DNA of 64,000 bases from Gillisia sp. CAL575 (lineage in GTDB: Bacteria > Bacteroidota > Bacteroidia > Flavobacteriales > Flavobacteriaceae), in assembly GCF_000403785.1 (NCBI RefSeq), contig NZ_APHJ01000023.1:161053-225052 (forward strand). The letters are read 5' to 3'. How positions within the stretch are numbered: the stretch's first letter is position 1; every line of letters starts with the position of its first letter. This document shows positions 1 through 8,164 of this stretch, piece by piece. Both the position numbers and the translations under genes were made by a program. The notes under the pieces are model-generated. The model did not search any database, was not told where the DNA came from, and saw only the letters and a list, made by a program, of their open reading frames with translations.

Positions 1-594
1 CATCCTCTCTCTCCAGAAACTTGGTACAGGCTGGGAATTGTAGTTACAGAGAATTCCATTAAAAAATTTATTAACGGAAAATTTATTGGAGAAAATGAAA
101 TCTCTGGAGGTAGATGGTCTGTTTACAACGTTTTTGCAGGAGGACAAGATCAAGGTTTTCTCTTGTTTTCAGATAATGATAATGAAACTTCAGAATTCTA
201 CGTTAATGCAATCCAACTTAGAAATTATTCCATGGATGCAAAAGATATCGCAGTTTTGGGAAGTCCTAAAAGTGATGGTATTGCGATTGGTAATTCTGGG
301 ATTTATAATGTAAAGGCAGATAAGGAAATTTCAGGATCTATAGTTAACTGGGATAATATGGAGATTTATATTTACCTAGCCAATGATACAGAGCTTTCTA
401 AAGTTAAAATTGATTTCGATATTCCTTATGGTGCAAAAAGTTCAATTGAACCTGGTTCAACAGTTGATTTTAATTCTTTAGACAATAAATATAGAACCAT
501 AACTGTTACTTCGGAGGACGGTTCTTCAAATCGAATTTGGACTTTAATACCGCTTTTAGATAGCGTTAATGGTCAGGATTCTAATCGATTATAA
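1..594 (+). CDS. C-terminal part of a secreted LamG-like protein (5' truncated)
   Basis: The reading frame is open from base 1, so the gene starts before the window; 197 codons remain. The first ~75 residues (TWYRLGIVVTENSIKKFING, then GGRWSVYNVFAGGQDQGFLL and FYVNAIQLRNY) have the strand pattern of a concanavalin A/LamG-type lectin domain. The last ~85 residues, ending in TVTSEDGSSNRIWTLIP, resemble the DUF5018-type beta-sandwich that often ends surface proteins in Bacteroidota. The catalytic part, if any, lies outside. Such tails are common on flavobacterial phosphoesterases and glycoside hydrolases, but which one this is cannot be told. Confidence 0.7.
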   Translation, partial: HPLSPETWYRLGIVVTENSIKKFINGKFIGENEISGGRWSVYNVFAGGQDQGFLLFSDNDNETSEFYVNAIQLRNYSMDAKDIAVLGSPKSDGIAIGNSGIYNVKADKEISGSIVNWDNMEIYIYLANDTELSKVKIDFDIPYGAKSSIEPGSTVDFNSLDNKYRTITVTSEDGSSNRIWTLIPLLDSVNGQDSNRL

Positions 595-972
595 AAATCA
601 TCAGTCAGTTTTTTTTTAGAATATTTATATTCAAAAGATAAAGATCTGACCTTATTAATTGGATCAATCTAAATACATATATAGAAATTTTGCTCTGTAT
701 CAGACTTTTATCCCTCAATATTTTAGGGTATTATTAAATACTTTCCACATCTTTCAGTCTTCTAGGTATCAAACTATAATTATTCTTAAAATTTTATTAA
801 ATTAGTGATCATAAAAAGATATTCTTTTTTAAAGTAACCTGAATGTCATAATCTGTTTGAGTTATATATCTTAAATTTTGTGTGTTTTCATCATTTTTTT
901 TTCCATCTGGAGAACACTTATAGTTTTGGTTAAAAAAGAATTTAAATTATCAATCAGAAAATCCAAGATTAA
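595..972. other. intergenic region upstream of tldD
   Basis: 378 bases, very AT-rich. No open reading frame or RNA was recognised. A -7-like box at 921-928 is listed separately. There is no clear terminator after the upstream gene. Confidence 0.5.
921..928 (+). promoter_or_regulatory. putative Bacteroidota -7 promoter box before tldD
   Basis: TAGTTTTG fits the Bacteroidota sigma-A -7 consensus TAnnTTTG and sits 45 bases before the tldD start. No convincing -33 TTTG was found at the usual distance, so this is only a candidate. Confidence 0.35.
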
Positions 973-2613
973 ATGGAAAGAAGAAAATTTGTTCAATTAG
1001 CAGGATTAGGAACTGGGGCATTAATGATGCCTTCTTTATTCCTAGGAAATTCAATTCCGGTTGAAGCCTTGCTAGATCCAGGAATGGATGTTGCCACAAA
1101 AAAACTGATGGCAGATACCGCACTTAACGCTGCAAGGTCTCTAGGAGCAACCTATGCAGACGCCAGAATTGGAAGGTATTTAAATCAATATGTTTTTACT
1201 AGAGAAGATAAGGTTCAGAATGTTGTGAATACGGAATCTTTTGGAATAGGTATTCGGGTAATTGCTAATGGTACTTGGGGTTTTGCTTCAACCAATAGTG
1301 TGACCGAAGATGGTATCAAAAAAGCAACACAACAGGCTGTAGCAATTGCAAAAGCAAATTCTAAAATACAAAGGGATCCTGTAATACTAGCTCCAGTAGA
1401 GTCTTATGGAGAAGTTTCATGGAAAACTCCTATTAAAAAAGATTTTAAGGACGTACCTGTTTCACAAAAAGTAGAATTACTGCTAGATGCGAATGCTGCA
1501 GCAATGAATAATGGTGCAAACTATGTGAATTCTGCTCTTTTTATGGTAAATGAGCAAAAGTACTTTGCCTCCACAGAAGGTTCTTATATAGACCAAGATA
1601 TACATCGTATTTGGCCAACCTTTGGGGTAACTGCCATAGATCCGACTGCTGGGAAATTTAAATCCCGACAAGCAATGAGTGCACCAATGGGAATGGGATA
1701 TGAATATATGGATGGACTTGCTTCAGAAAAATTAGAAGGTCCTGCAGGTCTTAAATTATATAGAAATAGTTATGATATTGTAGAAGATGCAACTCTCGCA
1801 GCTAGGCAGGCAAAGGAAATGCTTACTGCGAAATCTGTAGATGCGGGGAAATATGATCTTGTTTTAGAACCTAATCACTTAGGATTAACTATTCATGAAT
1901 CTGTTGGGCATCCTTTAGAGTTAGATCGTGTACTTGGATATGAAGCCAATTATGCTGGTACTAGTTTTGCCACTTTAGATAAATGGAAAACTGGCGACTT
2001 TAAATATGGTAGCGAACTTGTAAACTTAGTTGCAGATAAAACAATGCCGGGATCACTTGGGAATGTTGGTTTCGATGATGAAGGTGTGAAAACAAAGCAA
2101 TGGGATCTTGTAAGAAATGGAGTGCTTAAAAATTATCAAGCAATTCGCGATCAGGTTCATATGATAGATCAAAATGAATCTCATGGTTGTTGTTATGCGC
2201 AATCATGGAATGATGTTCAATTTCAGCGTATGCCAAATGTATCCTTAGAGGCCGGAAAAGAAAAGTACTCTATTAATGATATGATTAAAGATGTTGAAAA
2301 AGGAATTTATATCGCCGGTAGAGGTTCTTATTCTATAGATCAGCAACGTTATAACTTCCAATTTGGAGGAACTGTGTTCTACGAAATCAAAAATGGAGAG
2401 ATCGTTGGAATGCTAGATGATGTGGCTTATCAATCTAATACACAAGAATTTTGGAATTCGTGTGCTAAGATATGTGATGAGAGTGATTATCGCGTTTTTG
2501 GATCCTTTTTCGATGGGAAAGGTCAACCTTCACAGGTAAGTGCGGTATCTCATGGTAGTTCTACTACAAGGTTTAACGACGTTAATGTAATAAACACTGG
2601 TAGAAGTATTTAA
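973..2613 (+). CDS. tldD: TldD family metalloprotease with Tat signal
   Basis: 546 residues. Member of the TldD/PmbA (U62) metalloprotease family; the TldD/TldE pair cleaves unfolded or ribosomally made peptides. The zinc motif HExxxH is visible as HESVGH at residues 308-313, so this is the catalytic subunit. The N-terminus begins MERRKF with a hydrophobic stretch to about residue 25. This is a twin-arginine signal, making the protein ~60 residues longer than E. coli TldD and probably exported, as is usual in Bacteroidota. The C-terminal part (SAVSHGSSTTRF) is well conserved. The non-catalytic partner follows after 32 bases. Confidence 0.93.
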   Translation: MERRKFVQLAGLGTGALMMPSLFLGNSIPVEALLDPGMDVATKKLMADTALNAARSLGATYADARIGRYLNQYVFTREDKVQNVVNTESFGIGIRVIANGTWGFASTNSVTEDGIKKATQQAVAIAKANSKIQRDPVILAPVESYGEVSWKTPIKKDFKDVPVSQKVELLLDANAAAMNNGANYVNSALFMVNEQKYFASTEGSYIDQDIHRIWPTFGVTAIDPTAGKFKSRQAMSAPMGMGYEYMDGLASEKLEGPAGLKLYRNSYDIVEDATLAARQAKEMLTAKSVDAGKYDLVLEPNHLGLTIHESVGHPLELDRVLGYEANYAGTSFATLDKWKTGDFKYGSELVNLVADKTMPGSLGNVGFDDEGVKTKQWDLVRNGVLKNYQAIRDQVHMIDQNESHGCCYAQSWNDVQFQRMPNVSLEAGKEKYSINDMIKDVEKGIYIAGRGSYSIDQQRYNFQFGGTVFYEIKNGEIVGMLDDVAYQSNTQEFWNSCAKICDESDYRVFGSFFDGKGQPSQVSAVSHGSSTTRFNDVNVINTGRSI

Positions 2614-2645
2614 TCTATTGTTTTACTCTAAAGAATAACAACATT

Positions 2646-3959
2646 ATGGCAATATATACAAAAGAAGAAGCTCGGAAGATCATGGAAAAGGCATTAAGCT
2701 ATTCCAAGGCCGATGCTTGCGAAATAAATATGGGAGGTAGCGAAAGCGGAAACATCCGTTATGCAAGAAATACAGTATCTACCTCTGGACACCGATCAAA
2801 TCAAACCTTAGTAATTCAGTCCAGCTTCGGAAAAAAATCTGGAACTGCAACTATAGATGAATTTGATGATGAATCTTTGGAAAAAGTTGTAAGAAGAGCT
2901 GAGGAATTAGCGCAACTATCTCCAGAAAACCCAGAATTCATGGCGCCTATGGGAGCTCAAACTTATGATGAAGCAGTGAGTTTTATAGAGGCAACTGCGA
3001 AGATTACTCCAGAATTTAGAGCAGAAGTAGCTAATAAAAGTATTACTCCAGCAGCAGCAAAAGATGTAACAGCAGCAGGATTTTTAAATGATTCATCTGG
3101 GTTTAATGCTATCCTGAATTCTAATGGCTTGTTCGCTTATAATAAAGCAACTAATATGGATTTTACAGTAACTATGCGTACTAATGATGGTACCGGTTCT
3201 GGATGGGTAACTAGAGACTTTAACGATGTTTCCAAATTTGATGCTGCAGAAGCTTCAAATGTAGCTATAGATAAAGCTATCATGTCTATGGAAGCAAAAG
3301 CTATTGAACCAGGTAAGTATACTGTAATTTTGGAACCAGCAGCTGCTTCAGATCTTTTAGGTAATATGGCAGGTGCATTAGATGCTCGAACTGCAGATGA
3401 AGGTAGAAGTTTTATGTCCAAAGAGGGTGGTACCAAATTAGGAGATAAAATTGTAGATGAACGTGTGAACATCTACTCAGATCCATTACATCCTGATGTA
3501 CCTACAGCTACATGGAATGGCGACGGACAAGCACTAAAGAAAACTAAGTGGATAGAGAACGGGGTTGTTAAAAACCTTGCGTATAGCCGCTATTGGGCAG
3601 AGCAAAAAGGAGTAGACGCTGTTCCTTATCCTTCTAATATTATTATGGAAGGTGGAACCGCTAGTTTAGAAGATCTTATTCGAGATACGAAGAAAGGAAT
3701 TTTGGTTACAAGACTTTGGTATATTAGAAGCGTAGATCCACAAACCTTATTATTTACAGGACTTACTAGAGATGGTACTTTTTATATTGAAAATGGAAAG
3801 ATCAAGCATCCGGTAAAGAATTTCAGATTTAATGAGAGTCCAATTATTATGCTGAATAATTTGGAAACCCTTGGAAAACAGGTAAGAGTAGATGGAAATT
3901 TAATCCCTTATATGAAGGTGAGAGATTTCACATTCACTAGCTTGTCTGATGCGGTCTAG
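2646..3959 (+). CDS. TldE/PmbA family protein (partner of TldD)
   Basis: 437 residues. TldD/PmbA family, the non-catalytic TldE/PmbA-type subunit that pairs with TldD to form the protease barrel. No HExxxH motif is present. Conserved family segments include RYARNTVSTSG near the N-terminus, SRYWAEQKG and the C-terminal KHPVKNFRFNESP. Unlike TldD it has no obvious signal peptide, although a protease partner of a Tat substrate should be in the same compartment. It could travel with TldD as a complex. It is co-transcribed with tldD (32-base gap) and followed by a strong hairpin at 3976-4017. Confidence 0.9.
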   Translation: MAIYTKEEARKIMEKALSYSKADACEINMGGSESGNIRYARNTVSTSGHRSNQTLVIQSSFGKKSGTATIDEFDDESLEKVVRRAEELAQLSPENPEFMAPMGAQTYDEAVSFIEATAKITPEFRAEVANKSITPAAAKDVTAAGFLNDSSGFNAILNSNGLFAYNKATNMDFTVTMRTNDGTGSGWVTRDFNDVSKFDAAEASNVAIDKAIMSMEAKAIEPGKYTVILEPAAASDLLGNMAGALDARTADEGRSFMSKEGGTKLGDKIVDERVNIYSDPLHPDVPTATWNGDGQALKKTKWIENGVVKNLAYSRYWAEQKGVDAVPYPSNIIMEGGTASLEDLIRDTKKGILVTRLWYIRSVDPQTLLFTGLTRDGTFYIENGKIKHPVKNFRFNESPIIMLNNLETLGKQVRVDGNLIPYMKVRDFTFTSLSDAV

Positions 3960-3975
3960 AAATATTTAATATTAT

Positions 3976-4017
3976 AAAAACTGGTTGTTTTTGAACTTTT
4001 CAAAACAACCAGTTTTT
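3976..4017 (+). terminator. Rho-independent terminator after tldE
   Basis: A 16-base perfect inverted repeat (arms AAAAACTGGTTGTTTT and AAAACAACCAGTTTTT) with a ~10-base loop, 16 bases after the tldE stop. The A/T ends would let it work in both directions. Confidence 0.85.
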
Positions 4018-4100
4018 CATTTGGTAAGATTCAAATCAACAGAATTAGTTCGAATTAAAAATTTTTGGAAATCTATTAGTTTTTTTTAAACCTAAATGCA

Positions 4101-4180
4101 GTCATTCCGAACGAAGAATGAGGAGGAATCTCATTCTATAGAGATTTCTCGTCGCTCATACTTCACTCCGTCGAAATGAC
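4101..4180. repeat. Dispersed intergenic palindromic element
   Basis: About 80 bases bounded by GTCATTCCGA and TCGAAATGAC, which are imperfect inverted repeats of each other. The inside (GAGGAATCTC ... GAGATTTCTC) is also symmetric. This is the class of short interspersed palindromic repeat often seen between flavobacterial genes; the family assignment is from memory. It lies in the 363-base gap 3960-4322, which otherwise holds only the tldE terminator. Confidence 0.7.
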
Positions 4181-4322
4181 AAACAATATTAAATCAATGA
4201 TATTATTAGAAAAAGCAAGGAAGTTTATGTTCAACTAATGAATTATATATTTTTAAGAGTATTAAAGCTAAGAGCTAGTTACTTTTATTGTTATATTACT
4301 TTCATAATCATCACACGTAACC

Positions 4323-4943
4323 TTGAGCAATAAATTTTTCTTCACAAGATTACAATACGAATCCGGGGACTGGGATGTAGACCAGCGTATGCCGTCTAAT
4401 CTGCTGAATTCTTTAGTTGAATACACCACTTTAGAGGTAGATATCCAGGAAAATATAATTCCGCTAAGTAGTGACGAGCTTTTTAAATGCCCTTTTTGTT
4501 ATATCTCGGGTCATAAATTGGTGCAATTCACCAAAAAAGAACGCGAGAATTTTGAAAAATATATAAAGAACGGAGGTTTTGTATTTGCAGACGATTGTAA
4601 TCATGATATCGATGGCCTATTCGCAAAATCTTTCGAACGTCAAATGGAAGATATCTTTGGACCACAGGCATTAAAAAAGATTCCGAACGATCACGAATTG
4701 TATAATATTTTCTTTGAATTTGAAAATGGTCCACCTACCACTTCGCAAGAGTTGAATGGTTGGGGAGACGATTTGGTTCATGAATATTTGAAGGCTATAG
4801 AGATAAATGGAAGAGTGGGTGTGCTCTACAGTAATAAGGATTATGGCTGTGAATGGGATTACGATTTTAGAAATAAACGTTGGTATAAAATAGATAACAC
4901 TCGTTTTGGAGTGAACATAGTGATGTACGCGCTTACATCCTAA
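4323..4943 (+). CDS. DUF4159 domain-containing protein
   Basis: 206 residues, starting at TTG. An in-frame stop lies six codons upstream and no ATG fits, so TTG is the best start. The segment RLQYESGDWDVDQRMPSNLL is typical of DUF4159, a Rossmann/amidotransferase-like domain found in the MoxR-DUF58-BatA gene neighbourhood. No signal peptide is visible, although many DUF4159 proteins have one. The next gene, a MoxR ATPase, starts 10 bases later, so this is probably the first gene of a six-gene operon. Molecular role unknown. Confidence 0.8.
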   Translation: MSNKFFFTRLQYESGDWDVDQRMPSNLLNSLVEYTTLEVDIQENIIPLSSDELFKCPFCYISGHKLVQFTKKERENFEKYIKNGGFVFADDCNHDIDGLFAKSFERQMEDIFGPQALKKIPNDHELYNIFFEFENGPPTTSQELNGWGDDLVHEYLKAIEINGRVGVLYSNKDYGCEWDYDFRNKRWYKIDNTRFGVNIVMYALTS

Positions 4944-4953
4944 CTTAGTATTT

Positions 4954-5967
4954 ATGGAAAAAAACTTGGTACAGATAGAGCAAGAAGTGAAAGATCTTGC
5001 CGGAAAACTGAAGGACCTTAAGGCAGAAATCGGTAAGGTGATTATTGGTCAGGAAGAAACTGTGGAGCAATTGCTTATTACATTTTTGGCAGGTGGACAT
5101 GCACTTTTAGAAGGAGTTCCTGGCTTAGCTAAAACTTTAATGATTCGTACGCTTGCCCAGGCAATAGATCTGGATTTTAGAAGAATTCAATTTACTCCAG
5201 ATTTAATGCCTTCAGATATCATAGGAACAGAGATCCTAGAAGAAGATCACAGTACAGGTAAGAAATTTTTCAAATTCAATAAAGGTCCTATTTTCGCAAA
5301 TATTATACTTGCAGATGAGATCAATAGAACGCCGCCTAAAACTCAGGCAGCTCTTTTAGAAGCGATGCAAGAGTTTGAAGTTACCTATTCAGGAAAAACC
5401 TATGAGTTGGATAGACCATTTTTTATTCTAGCTACTCAAAACCCTATAGAACAATCTGGAACTTTCCCATTGCCAGAAGCACAGCAAGATCGTTTTCTTT
5501 TTTACATAAAAATAGGATATCCCAATGAGGCTGAAGAAACTGCTATTTTAAAGAATACTACAGGGACAAAAAAGGAAAAACTAAATAAAGTGATCACTGG
5601 GGAAGAAATCCAAAGATTACAGCACCTAGTAAGAGAAGTGCCAATAAGTGATGACCTTATTAATTTTGTAAGCCAAGTTACCAGAGCAACCAGACCGGAA
5701 ACTACAAATAATATCTATGTAAAAGAATGGGTGAATTGGGGTGCAGGCCCTAGAGCAGGACAGGCTATGATCCTTACTGCAAAAGCGCGAGCACTTATTA
5801 ACGGTAGATTATCTGTTACTTTAGACGATCTCAAGCACGTTGCTTTGCCAGTACTTAGGCATCGAATTATTGTGAACTTTAGGGCAGAGGCTGAAGGTGT
5901 TACACCAGATGAGGTTACCAAAGAATTACTTAAAGCTGCTAGTTCACATCTAACGTCCAAGAAATAA
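4954..5967 (+). CDS. MoxR family AAA+ ATPase
   Basis: 337 residues. MoxR-type AAA+ ATPases act as chaperone-like machines together with vWA proteins. Walker A is GVPGLAKT at residues 54-61 and Walker B is IILADE at 117-122. The sensor region ATQNPIEQSGTFPLPEAQ and the arginine-finger segment follow in the usual order. Length is normal for the family. The gene is followed without gap by the DUF58 gene, and the operon context (DUF4159, DUF58, BatA) is the standard Bacteroidota aerotolerance-type cluster. Confidence 0.95.
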   Translation: MEKNLVQIEQEVKDLAGKLKDLKAEIGKVIIGQEETVEQLLITFLAGGHALLEGVPGLAKTLMIRTLAQAIDLDFRRIQFTPDLMPSDIIGTEILEEDHSTGKKFFKFNKGPIFANIILADEINRTPPKTQAALLEAMQEFEVTYSGKTYELDRPFFILATQNPIEQSGTFPLPEAQQDRFLFYIKIGYPNEAEETAILKNTTGTKKEKLNKVITGEEIQRLQHLVREVPISDDLINFVSQVTRATRPETTNNIYVKEWVNWGAGPRAGQAMILTAKARALINGRLSVTLDDLKHVALPVLRHRIIVNFRAEAEGVTPDEVTKELLKAASSHLTSKK

Positions 5968-6864
5968 GTGAAACAGGATTATCACCAGTTATTAAAACCT
6001 GAAATCATCAATTCTGTTTCGGGATTGGCGCTAATAGCACGGGTGGTAGTAGATGGATATCTCTCAGGTTTAAATCATAGTAGGCGCGTAGGACCTGGCA
6101 TGGAGTTTAGTCAATATAGAAGTTATGAGCCTGGAGACGATTTACGTTTACTGGATTGGAAGATGCTAGCAAGATCAGGACGTTATTATATCAAGCAGTC
6201 TGAGGTAGAGACAAATATTTCAGTAAAATTTATTTTGGATACCAGCAAATCGATGTTGCATGCAGAGAACGGACTCTCTAAAATGGATCATGTTCGAGTA
6301 TTGGTCGCTTCTTTAGCTTTTCTCTCCCAAAACCAAGGGGATGCAGTTGGTTTGTTTACCTTAAATAATATACACCTACAAAGTCTGTATCCTAAAATTC
6401 AGAAACAACATTATAACAGAATTCTTTTAGAACTCATCAATATTAAGAATGAAGGACATTGGCCAGAAGACCAAACGGCACTTAATAAATTGCATGATAG
6501 AAGCCATAAGGAGCTTATTTTTTTTATAACAGATCTCTACGAAGACAACCAGGAACTCACCAAATTTATCACCCAATTAAAAACTTCAAGGAATGAAGTA
6601 GTGGTGATGCATATCATGGGGAAAAGTGAATTGAATTTTGACTATAAAGGCACTGTAACTTTTGAAGACCTTGAAACAGGTACACGAATGAAAGTAGATG
6701 CTAAAGAAGCGAAAAACTACTATTTGCAAGCATTAAACAGTAAGATAAAAGAAACCAAAGATACTTTATTGTCAAATGGTATTAGTTATCATCTCTTTAA
6801 TTTGGAAGACCCTATAGGAGAAGCTTTGCAATCTTTTCTGAAAATTAGAAATAGACTTATTTAA
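5968..6864 (+). CDS. DUF58 domain-containing protein (vWA-like)
   Basis: 298 residues, starting at GTG immediately after the TAA of the MoxR gene. The DUF58 signature is clear: RRVGPGMEFSQYRSYEPGDD followed by LRLLDWKMLARSG. A degenerate vWA metal site follows (FILDTSKSM). DUF58 proteins are the usual partners of MoxR ATPases. No membrane segment is seen, so it is probably cytoplasmic and docks to the membrane proteins encoded next. One base separates it from the next gene. Confidence 0.93.
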   Translation: MKQDYHQLLKPEIINSVSGLALIARVVVDGYLSGLNHSRRVGPGMEFSQYRSYEPGDDLRLLDWKMLARSGRYYIKQSEVETNISVKFILDTSKSMLHAENGLSKMDHVRVLVASLAFLSQNQGDAVGLFTLNNIHLQSLYPKIQKQHYNRILLELINIKNEGHWPEDQTALNKLHDRSHKELIFFITDLYEDNQELTKFITQLKTSRNEVVVMHIMGKSELNFDYKGTVTFEDLETGTRMKVDAKEAKNYYLQALNSKIKETKDTLLSNGISYHLFNLEDPIGEALQSFLKIRNRLI

Positions 6865-6865
6865 T

Positions 6866-8164
6866 ATGAGTTTTTTAAATCCTACATATCTCTGGGCGTT
6901 ATTAGGGCTGGTTATTCCAGTGGCTATTCATCTTTGGAGCAATAAGGAAGGGAAAACGATTAAAATTGGAAGCATTCAATTTTTGGCAAAATCAGATGTT
7001 AAACAAACCAATTCAATAAAGCTTAATGAGCTTATATTATTGCTGTTAAGGATGATAATAATAACTGTTTTGGTATTTATTTTAGCGGAACCACAGCTTA
7101 AAAGAGCGCAAGAAAATGTTTCGATAATGTACCTCATTGAAGCCTCGTTATTGAAAAATGAAAGCCTTAGTTCATTCGTAGATAGCTTATCAGAAAATTC
7201 TTCTATCAGATTTCTGCAAGAAGGTTTTCCTGATTTAGACACTTATATTGAAGAGGAGGTAAATAATACGATTCCCAACTACTGGCAACTAGCTAAGGCA
7301 ATGGAGGAGCTACCAACCGATAGTATTGTTGTTTTTACAAACGGATACTATCAAGGCTTTAAAGGGAAACGCCCATTATTAAATAGCGATGTAGCGTGGA
7401 TCGTTCTGGATTCTGAAGTTCAAATTAATGAGATATTACAAATTGTAAAAAAGGATGATGAGGTAGAAGTACTAGAATTGATTAGTGATCAACAAAAATT
7501 AACTTTTAAAAAGCAAAGCCTTCTTTTAGATAGCGATGTACTTCAGTTTAATAAAGCTAAGGACAGTGTACGTTTGCTAACAAACAACGAACAAACATGG
7601 CATCCCTTAAAAGTGGAAGATTCTATAGCTGTTTTAATTTATTATGAAGAGGAATTGGATGCGACAAAGGTCTATTTGGAATCTTCATTTAATGCACTTT
7701 CAAAATATTTAAAGCGACCTATAAAAATTGTAGCAGTTCAAGATACTACAGATATAGATTGGGATTACTATCATTCTCTAGTTTGGCTTAGCGAAACTTC
7801 TAATTTTAAAACTTCTCAACCTACGTTAATTTATCATCCCGATAGTCTTGCAAATTCTCTGATTGAACCAACTGCCTCAAAGAATATTTTTCATCTTACA
7901 AGGCCTTTAACTACTGAAAATATTATTGCTGAAAACTTACCAGAACAATTGCTAAACCTATTGGATCTAAATAAGGATTTGGAAAGTAAAGTTCAAATCT
8001 TCGATAAACGAACTTTGGACGCTAAGGAGCTCACTACTGGTTTTACCGAAACCGGTTCCAATAAAAGCACTCATAGGTTGCAAAGTATATCGAAATGGCT
8101 TTGGCTAGTATTAGTTTTCTTTATGATCACCGAACGAATTTTTGCCAGATATAGAAAACAATGA
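6866..8164 (+). CDS. BatA-domain membrane protein
   Basis: 432 residues. The N-terminus MSFLNPTYLWALLGLVIPVA followed by IHLWSN is the BatA (aerotolerance regulator) N-terminal membrane domain. A second membrane helix lies around residues 52-72 and a C-terminal one around 408-425, leaving a large periplasmic middle part. The middle lacks a clear vWA MIDAS motif. It follows the DUF58 gene by one base and overlaps the next gene by four bases (ATGA), which indicates translational coupling. Confidence 0.88.
   Translation: MSFLNPTYLWALLGLVIPVAIHLWSNKEGKTIKIGSIQFLAKSDVKQTNSIKLNELILLLLRMIIITVLVFILAEPQLKRAQENVSIMYLIEASLLKNESLSSFVDSLSENSSIRFLQEGFPDLDTYIEEEVNNTIPNYWQLAKAMEELPTDSIVVFTNGYYQGFKGKRPLLNSDVAWIVLDSEVQINEILQIVKKDDEVEVLELISDQQKLTFKKQSLLLDSDVLQFNKAKDSVRLLTNNEQTWHPLKVEDSIAVLIYYEEELDATKVYLESSFNALSKYLKRPIKIVAVQDTTDIDWDYYHSLVWLSETSNFKTSQPTLIYHPDSLANSLIEPTASKNIFHLTRPLTTENIIAENLPEQLLNLLDLNKDLESKVQIFDKRTLDAKELTTGFTETGSNKSTHRLQSISKWLWLVLVFFMITERIFARYRKQ

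Noticed and set aside
86..313. 75-codon plus-strand frame inside the first gene
   Set aside because: Out of frame with the clear LamG-type coding sequence 1-594 and itself without any domain.
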